Assembly (NCBI GenBank): GCA_964594625.1
Contig: CAZQNC010000094.1
Location: forward strand, 1 to 5,618
Direction: 5' to 3'
Source: CAZESS01 sp964594625
GTDB lineage: Archaea > Thermoplasmatota > E2 > UBA202 > DSCA01
Length of the DNA stretch: 5,618 nucleotides
A program made the position numbers and the translations under genes. Shown piece by piece: positions 1 through 5,293 of this stretch (position 1 is the first letter of the stretch; each line of letters starts with the position of its first letter). Below the pieces are notes generated by a model that was not told the origin of the DNA, did not search any database, and saw nothing but the letters and a program-made list of their open reading frames with translations.

Positions 1-23
1 ACCACCAGGGAGAGCCGGGGCAT
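1..23 (-). CDS. N-terminus of a divergent gene, truncated by the window edge
   Basis: An ATG at 23-21 on the minus strand opens a frame reading M-P-R-L-S-L-V before the window ends. Support is positional: a TATA box (44-51, minus strand) has its centre 24.5 nt upstream of this ATG, the same spacing seen at the clear genes of this window, so a leaderless transcript could start at the A of the ATG. Only seven codons are visible, so no function can be assigned. The hydrophobic residues after a basic one would suit a signal peptide or membrane start, but this is not enough to claim it. The alternative is that positions 1-48 hold the tail of a plus-strand gene; all three plus frames close by position 107. 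Confidence 0.4.
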
Positions 24-43
24 GTGTCCGCAATATCTCGTTC

Positions 44-51
44 CTTAAATA
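44..51 (-). promoter_or_regulatory. TATA box for the divergent gene at the left edge
   Basis: The minus strand reads TATTTAAG, preceded by an A-rich stretch (ACAAAC) that could act as a BRE. Its centre is 24.5 nt from the ATG at 23, which predicts a leaderless mRNA. Confidence 0.45.
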
Positions 52-101
52 GTTTGTTTTCTTTTTCCTCTGTAGAACAGGAGACCGCTAAAACGGTAAC
101 C

Positions 102-109
102 TTTTAAAG
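102..109 (+). promoter_or_regulatory. TATA box of the ABC transporter operon
   Basis: TTTTAAAG lies in a locally AT-rich patch, with its centre 25.5 nt before the ATG at 131. No Shine-Dalgarno motif lies directly before that ATG (the sequence is GGCCGGTCA), so a leaderless transcript beginning at or next to the start codon is the simplest reading. Confidence 0.65.
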
Positions 110-130
110 GATACCACATTTGGCCGGTCA

Positions 131-1036
131 ATGGGAATCATCGACATCCAAGGACTGGTGAAACGCTACGACGGCATCCCTGCGGTCAACGATGTCAGCA
201 TGGACGTCCGGCAGGGAGAGGTGTTCGCATTGCTCGGCCCCAACGGCGCCGGGAAGACCACGACCATCAAGGCCATGCTCGGGCTGCTGACACCCTCCGC
301 GGGACGGGTTACCATCGACGGCTACGACGTGCAGATGGCGGGAAAGATGGCCCGGCGGCAGGTGGGCTATCTCCCGGAAAAGGTGGCGTTTTATGACAAC
401 CTGTCCGGGCGGCAGACCATGGCGTTTTACGCGGAGCTCCGGGGCGCCGACGTGTCGCAGAGCGAGGCATTGCTCGACATGGTGGGCCTCGGCGGCGACA
501 TGGACAAAAAGGTCGGCGCCTACTCGAAGGGCATGGTGCAGCGGCTGGGTCTGGCGCAGGCCATGATCGGTGAACCACCCGTCCTGGTGCTCGACGAGCC
601 GACCGGCGGGCTCGACCCGCGCGGCTCCTGGCAGATACGCCAGAAAATCAAGACGTTGAACGAGCAGGGCACCACCGTTTTTCTCTCGTCGCACATTCTC
701 AGCGAGGTGCAGGCGGTCAGCGACCGGGTTGCCATCCTGCATCACGGCGACCTGATGGCGCTCGACTCGCTCGATGCCCTGAGCGAGCGGCTCGACCTGC
801 AGCCGGTCCTGCGGATACGTGTGCGGGAGCCCACCGGGGACATGGTCGAGCAGGTGCGGCAGGTTGACGGCGTGAGCCATGTCCACCTAGCAGGAGACAC
901 GGTCGAGGTGCGCTGCGAGACCGAGGCGAAGCCGCACATCGTCAACGCGCTGGAGGCGGCCGGCGGCGACATCATCGATTTCACGACCGAGGAGCCCTCG
1001 CTTGAGGAAGTATTCTTGCGTTTCACGGAGGACTGA
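131..1036 (+). CDS. ABC transporter ATP-binding protein, partner of a NosY-like permease
   Basis: This is the cytoplasmic ATPase subunit, 301 aa, that should power the membrane protein encoded next to it. Visible motifs in order are Walker A GPNGAGKTT (36-44), a Q-loop position carrying Glu in GYLPE (E83), a signature YSKGM (131-135) in place of canonical LSGGQ, Walker B VLVLDEP (151-157), the D-loop GLD (160-162) and the H-switch SSH (186-188). Residues about 225-290 form an extra C-terminal domain common in this export-type family. The GYLPE and YSKGM variants are typical of NosF/CcmA-type and related ATPases, so the protein is probably active. The start is chosen because the ATG sits 25 nt after a TATA box. 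The stop lies 2 nt before the permease start, which indicates an operon. The substrate is unknown: NosF-like proteins are tied to copper-site maturation, but no NosD or copper protein is visible here. Confidence 0.93.
   Translation: MGIIDIQGLVKRYDGIPAVNDVSMDVRQGEVFALLGPNGAGKTTTIKAMLGLLTPSAGRVTIDGYDVQMAGKMARRQVGYLPEKVAFYDNLSGRQTMAFYAELRGADVSQSEALLDMVGLGGDMDKKVGAYSKGMVQRLGLAQAMIGEPPVLVLDEPTGGLDPRGSWQIRQKIKTLNEQGTTVFLSSHILSEVQAVSDRVAILHHGDLMALDSLDALSERLDLQPVLRIRVREPTGDMVEQVRQVDGVSHVHLAGDTVEVRCETEAKPHIVNALEAAGGDIIDFTTEEPSLEEVFLRFTED
1027..1031 (+). promoter_or_regulatory. Shine-Dalgarno site of the permease gene
   Basis: GGAGG lies 7 nt before the ATG at 1039 and inside the last codons of the ATPase gene. 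It fixes the permease start and contrasts with the leaderless first gene. Confidence 0.75.
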
Positions 1037-1038
1037 CC

Positions 1039-1878
1039 ATGGACGGCAGAGCAGTGTACAGCATCGCGAAAAAAGAGTTTTTGGACAACTGGCGGAACAA
1101 GTGGATTATCGCCATGGCCGCCATCTTTCTGGTGTTGACGCTCGTGGTATCCTATGCGGGCTCGTCGCTCGGTGGCGGCTCCGGCTGGCAGGATGTCGGC
1201 GGGACCATCGCGGGCATGATGAGCATCGTGACCTTTCTCATCCCCATCATCGGGCTGATGCTCGGCTATGCGGCCATCGTCGGCGAACGGGAGAGCGGGT
1301 CGCTGCAGCTGCTGCTCTCGTATCCCGTGCACCGCTACGAGGTGCTGGCCGGCAAGTTCCTGGGCCTGTCCTCGGTGCTGGCGTTTGCCTCCCTCATCGG
1401 GTTCGGCGTCTCAGGCATCGTTATCGGCCTGAACGTCTCCGGGATGCAGTGGGGACAGTACGGCATCTTCATCGTGGCGTCATTCCTCATCGGCTTCGCC
1501 TACATCGCGCTGTCCCTGTGTTTTTCCGCGATACTGCAGAAGCGGTCGACGGCGCTGGGCATGTCGGTGCTGCTGTGGTTCCTGTTCGCCATCATCTGGA
1601 ACACGGTGCTGCTCGTCGCGCTGGTCGTCACGGAGAATATTGATATGACACCCGGGGCGGATTTCGTGGCTCCCGCATGGTATCATGTGGCCGCGCTGCT
1701 GAACCCGGTGACCGCGTATCAGACATTGGTGGCCGTCAACATCGGGCCGGTTTCGGCCAACATCGCCGGTGATCTTCCCTCGTTCTATTCGACGCCGGTG
1801 ACGCTGGCGGTGCTCTTAGCCTGGATAGCGGTGCCGCTGCTGGCCGCGTTTGCCGTCTTCCGGAAAAAGGACATCTAG
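1039..1878 (+). CDS. ABC-2 / NosY-family transporter permease
   Basis: This integral membrane protein of 279 aa is expected to pair, probably as a dimer, with the ATPase encoded just upstream. A short basic amphipathic N-terminus (RAVYSIAKKEFLDNWRNKW) precedes about six hydrophobic segments near residues 22-40, 58-79, 105-130, 142-165, 171-198 and 254-274. The segment AAIVGERESGSLQLLLSYPV (78-97) after the second helix matches the conserved GERE-x-GTL loop of NosY and other ABC-2 permeases, followed by a second conserved EVLAGKFLG (101-109). A larger extracytoplasmic loop lies at about 199-250. The ATG is supported by GGAGG 7 nt upstream. The protein ends in FRKKDI, a basic tail that should be cytoplasmic. 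Its stop overlaps the prs stop on the other strand. The family is clear; the substrate is not. Confidence 0.9.
   Translation: MDGRAVYSIAKKEFLDNWRNKWIIAMAAIFLVLTLVVSYAGSSLGGGSGWQDVGGTIAGMMSIVTFLIPIIGLMLGYAAIVGERESGSLQLLLSYPVHRYEVLAGKFLGLSSVLAFASLIGFGVSGIVIGLNVSGMQWGQYGIFIVASFLIGFAYIALSLCFSAILQKRSTALGMSVLLWFLFAIIWNTVLLVALVVTENIDMTPGADFVAPAWYHVAALLNPVTAYQTLVAVNIGPVSANIAGDLPSFYSTPVTLAVLLAWIAVPLLAAFAVFRKKDI
1864..1868 (-). terminator. Possible T-run terminator for prs
   Basis: The minus strand has TTTTT starting 7 nt after the prs stop, inside the 3' end of the opposing permease gene. Archaeal termination commonly uses short U-tracts without a hairpin. It is weak but well placed. Confidence 0.3.
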
Positions 1879-2717
1879 AACAGCGCGGCGAGGGGCGGCG
1901 CGGCGCTCACCTGGCTGAAATCGGATTCGATGGTGTCGGTGGCCACGATGTCGTCGCAGCCTGCCTCCCGGATGCGTTCGACGGCGCCCGCGGCGAACAG
2001 TCCATGTGAGCAGGCGGCGTAGACCTCTGCCGCTCCCTGTTTTTTCAGGTTGCGTATCGCCGCGGCCATGGTGCCGCCCGTGGAGATGATGTCGTCGATG
2101 ATCAGCACGTGGCTGCCGGCAACGTCGAGCTTTTTGGGCTGCATCTCAACCTGGTCGCCGCTGAGACGCGTTTTTTCCAGGTGGTCGTAGGGGCAACTGA
2201 TGGTTTCGGCGGCATGCTTTGCTCGCTGCAGTGCCCCGTGGTCGGGGGCGAGCACCATGTCCGCCCGACCGGATAGATGTTCCGCGAGCTCTCGAACGGC
2301 GGTGACCACGTGCGCCCGGATGTCGAAAAACTCTGAGATGTACTCCTTGTGCGGGTCAACGGTTGCCACCATGTCGGCGTCCTGCTCGATGAGGTCGGCG
2401 AGCTTGGCGGCGCTGACTGCTTCTCCCGTTTCGAACACCTGGTCCTGTCGGCCGTAGCCGTAGTAGGGCACGACGACGCGGATGGTGTCGGCGCCCATCC
2501 GGCGGGCGGCATCCTGCAGCAGGAACAATTCGACGATGTTGCCATCTGGATAGGTGTTCTGCACGATGATGGCTTCGTCGAGCTCCTCGTGCACGCGGAC
2601 GTAGAGCTCGCCGTCGGGAAACCGCTTGACCGTGGTCTCGGCCAGGGGCACGTTGAGGGTGTCGGACAGCTGCCGGGCGAGATGCGGAGAAGAAGAACCG
2701 GCGATGATGCGCTTCAT
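1875..2717 (-). CDS. prs: Ribose-phosphate pyrophosphokinase (PRPP synthetase), archaeal type
   Basis: This cytoplasmic enzyme transfers pyrophosphate from ATP (or ADP in some archaea) to ribose 5-phosphate, giving PRPP for purine, pyrimidine, histidine and tryptophan synthesis. The 280-aa protein shows RFPDGELYVRV (32-42), PYYGYGRQDQ (84-93, ATP site), TVDPH (119-123, catalytic-region His), APDHGALQRA (157-166), a basic flexible loop with K182 and R184, and the PRPP-binding loop VLIIDDIISTGGT (204-216). The length fits the short archaeal class rather than bacterial enzymes of about 315 aa. Two in-frame ATGs occur, at 2723 and 2717. I choose 2717 because it begins the conserved MKRIIAGS and lies 25.5 nt from the TATA centre, whereas 2723 would be only 19.5 nt away. 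It is convergent with the permease, sharing its stop bases. Confidence 0.96.
   Translation of the reverse strand: MKRIIAGSSSPHLARQLSDTLNVPLAETTVKRFPDGELYVRVHEELDEAIIVQNTYPDGNIVELFLLQDAARRMGADTIRVVVPYYGYGRQDQVFETGEAVSAAKLADLIEQDADMVATVDPHKEYISEFFDIRAHVVTAVRELAEHLSGRADMVLAPDHGALQRAKHAAETISCPYDHLEKTRLSGDQVEMQPKKLDVAGSHVLIIDDIISTGGTMAAAIRNLKKQGAAEVYAACSHGLFAAGAVERIREAGCDDIVATDTIESDFSQVSAAPPLAALF
2040..2045 (+). terminator. Possible T-run terminator for the ABC operon, antisense inside prs
   Basis: Six T residues on the plus strand lie about 160 nt past the permease stop, within the prs gene read backwards; a further T6 follows at 2171-2176. No closer T-tract was seen after 1878. The runs also simply encode Lys and Phe codons of prs, so their role is uncertain. 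Confidence 0.2.
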
Positions 2718-2725
2718 GGCCATGT

Positions 2726-2736
2726 TAACGGCTGCC
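2726..2736 (+). repeat. Direct repeat copy 1 (TAACGGCTGCC), left flank of the AT-rich island
   Basis: This 11-bp word recurs exactly at 4188-4198 in the same orientation. It lies between the prs TATA box and the prs start codon. The match stops at both ends: flanking bases are T and G here, A and A at the other copy. It may mark an insertion boundary or be a shared promoter-proximal element. Confidence 0.6.
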
Positions 2737-2738
2737 GC

Positions 2739-2746
2739 CTTTTAAG
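2739..2746 (-). promoter_or_regulatory. TATA box of prs
   Basis: The minus strand reads CTTAAAAG, with its centre 25.5 nt from the ATG at 2717. No Shine-Dalgarno motif precedes the start, so the transcript is probably leaderless. This spacing decides between the two candidate start codons. Confidence 0.65.
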
Positions 2747-2841
2747 TTTTTAATTAACATTTGACCGGGGATTGTATGAGATAGAATTACATCTCGCATT
2801 TCATAATAGATGTTGTAGATATATGCTATATATGCTGTTTT

Positions 2842-4167
2842 TTAGAATAGTTTAAAAAGCATCATTTCGTCACTTATATGGTTCCCATATGGGGTAGAGG
2901 CATTGACCTTTACCGTATGCGTTCCACATGTTATCTCATCCCATCTATAGTAATATGGCGCTTCTTCATCAGTAAATTTTAGCGTATCATCAACCAGAAA
3001 TGCAACACGTTCAGCGTTTGTGGACACGCGTATCTCGATCGGTCCAATGACCACTGTTTGCTCTGGGTTTAACGCTATTATTTCAGTGTCGTAGAGATAG
3101 AGATATCCCTGTCTCGGTTTTTCAATCTGCACTGAAAGGTTCTGATACGGATAAATATTCGGCTCTGCGTTGTATTCTGTTACCCATATATCTATCAGTT
3201 CAGCCAGTCCCACCCATTGAATCAAACCCGCTGATGTGTACGCGGATAGATTTTGTATTTGCTGCTGTACTTCATGAATATATTGTGGATTTATCAATTT
3301 GTTCTGGCCAACAAAAACAGTTTGGGTGTAAATTTTCCCTGCTTCCAGTTCTCCCTGTTGTTGTTTTTGCAATAAATCCTGTACTCCCTGAAATCCATGT
3401 TTTAGTTGATAATTGCCGATATGAGGGAGCTGGGCTTGGTCATCGTGCACTAAAAAATTGTCGTTGTCTTTTGGTTTCCAAATCCCTGAGATCCAAAGAT
3501 GTTCTTCATTTTGATGTAAAGATGTTGCACCGCCCCACAGAACATCTGCCTGCCATTGATATCCGGGATAGACCCAGCCAGTGAGGGGTTCTCTAAAATA
3601 TTCTGTTTTTGCATCCTCTGGAGGATACGCAATGAATCCGCCAACAATATGTGAAGGAGTAACTCCCAATGATTCAATCAGATACGCTACATCCGCATAG
3701 TTATATTGTGTTTCATGGGCATGAGGATCTATTTCAACTCCTACATCCTCTTTTAAAAACTGTATGATATTTTTGCCGTTCGTATCAGCATCACCCGTAT
3801 CATACAGCGTTGCTGCAAGCAAAAAATTCCAATCGGATTGAAAGTTATATTTCACGCCCTCGTCAGAGAGCATCATCGCAAAATCAATGACTGCTTTGCG
3901 GTGTTTCCAGAAGGCTGTTTCATTGTCCACAAAATTAGGGTACAGGCCAGATAACGGTTCTTCATTATGGGTAACAATGGAAACATAGATAGGAGGAGAT
4001 GTAAGACTTTTATTTAATATCCCGCCGCCGGAGTTAATACTTTCATGAGAACCCAGACCCTCTTCACCTGCCGGTGTAAGGTGTATCGACATTTTCTTCT
4101 CATGTGCTGCGCTGACGGGCAAAATCACTAACCACACTAAAATACATGCCACCATTTTCCGCATCAT
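2842..4167 (-). CDS. Secreted protein of unknown function with C-terminal Ig-like domain
   Basis: This 441-aa protein has a signal peptide: basic start MMRK, hydrophobic core about 5-18, likely cleavage after A20 or A21 (VSAA), and no lipobox Cys. The mature part starts with a linker, then a strand ending in THNEE (66-70), then FWKHRKAV (86-93), NFQSDWNFLLAAT (108-120), EIDPHAHE (145-152), VGGFIAYP (175-182) and SGIWKPKDN (227-235). The strand-plus-His/Asp pattern recalls metal-dependent beta/alpha-barrel glycoside hydrolases and NodB-like deacetylases, but I cannot place it in a family. Residues about 350-437 look like a beta-sandwich Ig-like domain (YLYLYDTEI, VVIGPIEIRV, RVAFLVDDTLKF, APYYYRWDE, HTVKVNAS), a design common in euryarchaeal surface proteins. 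No membrane anchor ends it. Start: ATG 4167 has GGAG 7 nt upstream. In-frame TTG codons at 4200 and 4182 are alternatives, and TTG 4182 lies about 23.5 nt from the TATA centre. The gene is visibly AT-richer than its neighbours (about 40-50% GC by eye, against over 60%), suggesting foreign origin. Confidence 0.85.
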   Translation of the reverse strand: MMRKMVACILVWLVILPVSAAHEKKMSIHLTPAGEEGLGSHESINSGGGILNKSLTSPPIYVSIVTHNEEPLSGLYPNFVDNETAFWKHRKAVIDFAMMLSDEGVKYNFQSDWNFLLAATLYDTGDADTNGKNIIQFLKEDVGVEIDPHAHETQYNYADVAYLIESLGVTPSHIVGGFIAYPPEDAKTEYFREPLTGWVYPGYQWQADVLWGGATSLHQNEEHLWISGIWKPKDNDNFLVHDDQAQLPHIGNYQLKHGFQGVQDLLQKQQQGELEAGKIYTQTVFVGQNKLINPQYIHEVQQQIQNLSAYTSAGLIQWVGLAELIDIWVTEYNAEPNIYPYQNLSVQIEKPRQGYLYLYDTEIIALNPEQTVVIGPIEIRVSTNAERVAFLVDDTLKFTDEEAPYYYRWDEITCGTHTVKVNASTPYGNHISDEMMLFKLF

Positions 4168-4174
4168 ATTAGGT

Positions 4175-4178
4175 CTCC
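4175..4178 (-). promoter_or_regulatory. Shine-Dalgarno site of the secreted-protein gene
   Basis: GGAG on the minus strand (in GCGGAGACCT) lies 7 nt before the ATG at 4167. It favours that start over the upstream in-frame TTG codons. With the TATA box at 4202-4209 it implies a short leader of about 13 nt, unlike the leaderless neighbours. Confidence 0.5.
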
Positions 4179-4187
4179 GCAAAAAAA

Positions 4188-4198
4188 TAACGGCTGCC
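4188..4198 (+). repeat. Direct repeat copy 2 (TAACGGCTGCC), right flank of the AT-rich island
   Basis: It is identical over 11 bp to 2726-2736, offset by 1462 bp. It lies just downstream (minus-strand sense) of the TATA box at 4202-4209, about 7.5 nt from its centre; the first copy lies 6.5 nt from the prs TATA centre. Confidence 0.6.
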
Positions 4199-4201
4199 AA
4201 G

Positions 4202-4209
4202 ATATATAG
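4202..4209 (-). promoter_or_regulatory. TATA box before the secreted-protein gene
   Basis: The minus strand reads CTATATAT in the 50-nt gap after lplB. Transcription would begin near 4180, giving a leader of about 13 nt that contains the GGAG motif. If the downstream island is a later insertion, this TATA box may originally have served prs. Confidence 0.55.
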
Positions 4210-4217
4210 TTAGCTGT

Positions 4218-4514
4218 CTACTTCCGGTTTTTAATCGCCATTCTCACCACCTCCACGAAATGCTCCGGCGTCACACCCAGCATGTCCACCTCGGCCTGGG
4301 AAAAAAACGTGTCGACGGCTGCCGCCACGTCATCGGGCGTCCGGCCGGCCAGGTGCCGCTCGAGCGCCGCTACGGCACTGCCGGGCATCATGAAAAAGTC
4401 GCCGGTGAACCGCAGGTCGGCAATCACGCCGCCCTCCAGGGTCAGCGTGCAGCGGAGGAGCTTTCCCCGGCGGGGTTTCAGCTCAGCGCTGAAATGTCCA
4501 TTCCTGGCTGGCAT
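4218..4514 (-). CDS. lplB: Lipoate-protein ligase accessory subunit LplB
   Basis: This small 98-aa protein matches the C-terminal domain of bacterial lipoate ligase, encoded separately as in Thermoplasma acidophilum, where LplB is required with LplA for lipoate adenylation. Visible features are GKLLRCTLTLEGGVIADLRF (17-36), a strand pair, then TGDFFMMP (37-44) and an ALERHLAGR helix (50-58), the usual GDFF-x-x-P pattern of this domain, followed by a helical C-terminus ending in KNRK. The start ATG lies inside lplA, giving a 32-nt overlap in another frame, and has GAGGGAG about 4 nt upstream. Translation is therefore probably coupled to lplA. The protein acts in the cytoplasm. The overlapping start and co-orientation make an obligate two-subunit ligase the natural reading. 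Confidence 0.88.
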   Translation of the reverse strand: MPARNGHFSAELKPRRGKLLRCTLTLEGGVIADLRFTGDFFMMPGSAVAALERHLAGRTPDDVAAAVDTFFSQAEVDMLGVTPEHFVEVVRMAIKNRK

Positions 4515-5223
4515 ATTTCTCCCTCAGGCCGGGCAGTCGTTCTCGCTCGTCGTCGGTGAGCCCGCCGTCCTGCAACGTCACGTCAAAGACGTCGGCGAAG
4601 CCCTGCTGCAATGCGGTGATGATATTGTCACGGTCAATTTCGCCGGTCAGATGCCGGAGCGAGGTCACCCGGGCGCTGGCCTCCGTGATGACCTTGTCGG
4701 CTATCTTGGTCGTGGAGACGCGGAGCAGGGAAAACATCAGCGCCACGTCAACATCCAGCAGGACGGTTCCATGCTGCAATACGTGGCCGCGCCGCCGGGT
4801 CTGCGCGCTCCCCGATATCTTCTGGCCGTTGACCACGACGTCGTTCAACGGTGCAAAGCATGCGTCGACCCCGAGCTGCTGCAGTCCCGCTGCAATGGCG
4901 GTGCAGATGCGTTCGCACGATTGCTGCACGTCGCGAGGGAGCTCCTGTTCGGGCAGTACCAGCGAGTAGGTGATTTCGCCCTCCCGGTCGTGGTAGACGG
5001 CGCCGCCGCCCGATATGCGGCGGACGACGTCGACGTCGTGGCGTTCGCAAGCATCCAGGTTCACCTCCTCGTGGACGCCCTGGAAATAGCCGATTGACAG
5101 CGCCGATGGATGCCAGGTGTAGAGCCGGAGCGTCGGCGTGCCTGAGACGAGCAGCGACTCGTCGATGGCCATGTTGGCCGGAGCGTCGGCGGGGCCGTGC
5201 ACGATACAGCGCCAGGTGTTCAT
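4483..5223 (-). CDS. lplA: Lipoate-protein ligase A catalytic subunit
   Basis: This cytoplasmic enzyme of 246 aa activates lipoate with ATP to lipoyl-AMP and, together with LplB, transfers it to a lysine of lipoyl domains (E2 subunits of 2-oxoacid dehydrogenases, GcvH). The sequence shows the family core: TLRLYTWHPSALSIGYFQ (31-48), the lipoate-binding RRISGGGAVYHD (68-79), ITYSLVLP (84-91), NDVVVNGQKISGSAQ (127-141) with the invariant Lys at 135, and LQHGTVLLDVD (149-159). The conserved tail KYASQEW (236-242) closes the large domain; the small accessory domain is absent and supplied by lplB, which overlaps its end. The start is supported by a TATA box centred 24.5 nt upstream (leaderless). 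Octanoyltransferase LipM is related, but the adjacent lplB argues for a ligase. Confidence 0.94.
   Translation of the reverse strand: MNTWRCIVHGPADAPANMAIDESLLVSGTPTLRLYTWHPSALSIGYFQGVHEEVNLDACERHDVDVVRRISGGGAVYHDREGEITYSLVLPEQELPRDVQQSCERICTAIAAGLQQLGVDACFAPLNDVVVNGQKISGSAQTRRRGHVLQHGTVLLDVDVALMFSLLRVSTTKIADKVITEASARVTSLRHLTGEIDRDNIITALQQGFADVFDVTLQDGGLTDDERERLPGLREKYASQEWTFQR
4519..4525 (-). promoter_or_regulatory. Shine-Dalgarno site of lplB inside lplA
   Basis: GAGGGAG on the minus strand ends 4 nt before the lplB ATG at 4514. It supports this start and independent or coupled initiation within the lplA coding sequence. Confidence 0.6.
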
Positions 5224-5243
5224 GTGGTGCTAATGTAACGGGT

Positions 5244-5251
5244 CTAAAAAA
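5244..5251 (-). promoter_or_regulatory. TATA box of lplA-lplB
   Basis: The minus strand reads TTTTTTAG, centred 24.5 nt from the lplA ATG at 5223. No Shine-Dalgarno motif precedes the ATG, so the transcript is probably leaderless. Confidence 0.6.
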
Positions 5252-5267
5252 CATTGTCGATATGTTT
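5249..5267. repeat. Inverted repeat AAACAT-N7-ATGTTT between divergent promoters
   Basis: Two perfect 6-bp arms (5249-5254 and 5262-5267) have their dyad at 5258, exactly midway between the two opposing TATA-box centres. The arms enter both TATA boxes. It could be an operator for a dimeric regulator, or only the symmetry expected of back-to-back AT-rich promoters. Confidence 0.45.
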
Positions 5268-5272
5268 ATATA
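5265..5272 (+). promoter_or_regulatory. TATA box of the second ABC ATPase gene
   Basis: TTTATATA has its centre 25.5 nt before the ATG at 5294, and no Shine-Dalgarno motif lies before the start, so a leaderless mRNA is predicted. Only 13 bp separate it from the divergent lplA TATA box. Confidence 0.7.
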
Positions 5273-5293
5273 ACGTGGCTGTTTCGGCGTGGC

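Larger units (their letters stand above)
2724..2841. other. AT-rich spacer between prs and the secreted-protein gene
   Basis: The spacer holds the prs promoter and one copy of the 11-bp direct repeat. The rest is AT-rich, with a tandem-like ATATGCT/ATATATGCT pair around 2821-2836 and a weak inverted repeat (GAGAT/ATCTC) around 2780-2795. No T-tract of five or more lies on the minus strand after the secreted-protein gene, so readthrough into prs is possible. Confidence 0.5.

Noticed and set aside
128..886. 252-codon open frame on the minus strand, opposite the ABC ATPase gene
   Set aside because: It is antisense to a gene with all ABC ATPase motifs, has no promoter or Shine-Dalgarno site, and has His/Arg/Gly-rich composition typical of high-GC shadow frames.
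2817..2843. Terminator from the T6 run at 2838-2843
   Set aside because: The T run is on the plus strand, where no gene is transcribed into it; on the minus strand it is an A run.
2726..4198. Insertion sequence or transposon
   Set aside because: There is no transposase, no terminal inverted repeats inside the direct repeats, and the only gene is a secreted protein. Only an insertion of unknown mechanism is proposed.
4168..4200. N-terminal extension of the secreted protein from TTG 4200
   Set aside because: It adds 11 residues before a complete signal peptide, and the TATA box at 4202-4209 would put transcription start downstream of it. ATG 4167 with GGAG fits better, though TTG 4182 cannot be fully excluded.
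4483..4514. Programmed frameshift fusing LplA and LplB
   Set aside because: No slippery run is seen in the overlap, lplB has its own ATG and Shine-Dalgarno site, and separate subunits are the known archaeal form.
4282..5097. 271-codon open frame on the plus strand, antisense to lplA-lplB
   Set aside because: It is a shadow of two well-supported lipoate ligase genes, with low-complexity Ser/Arg-rich composition.
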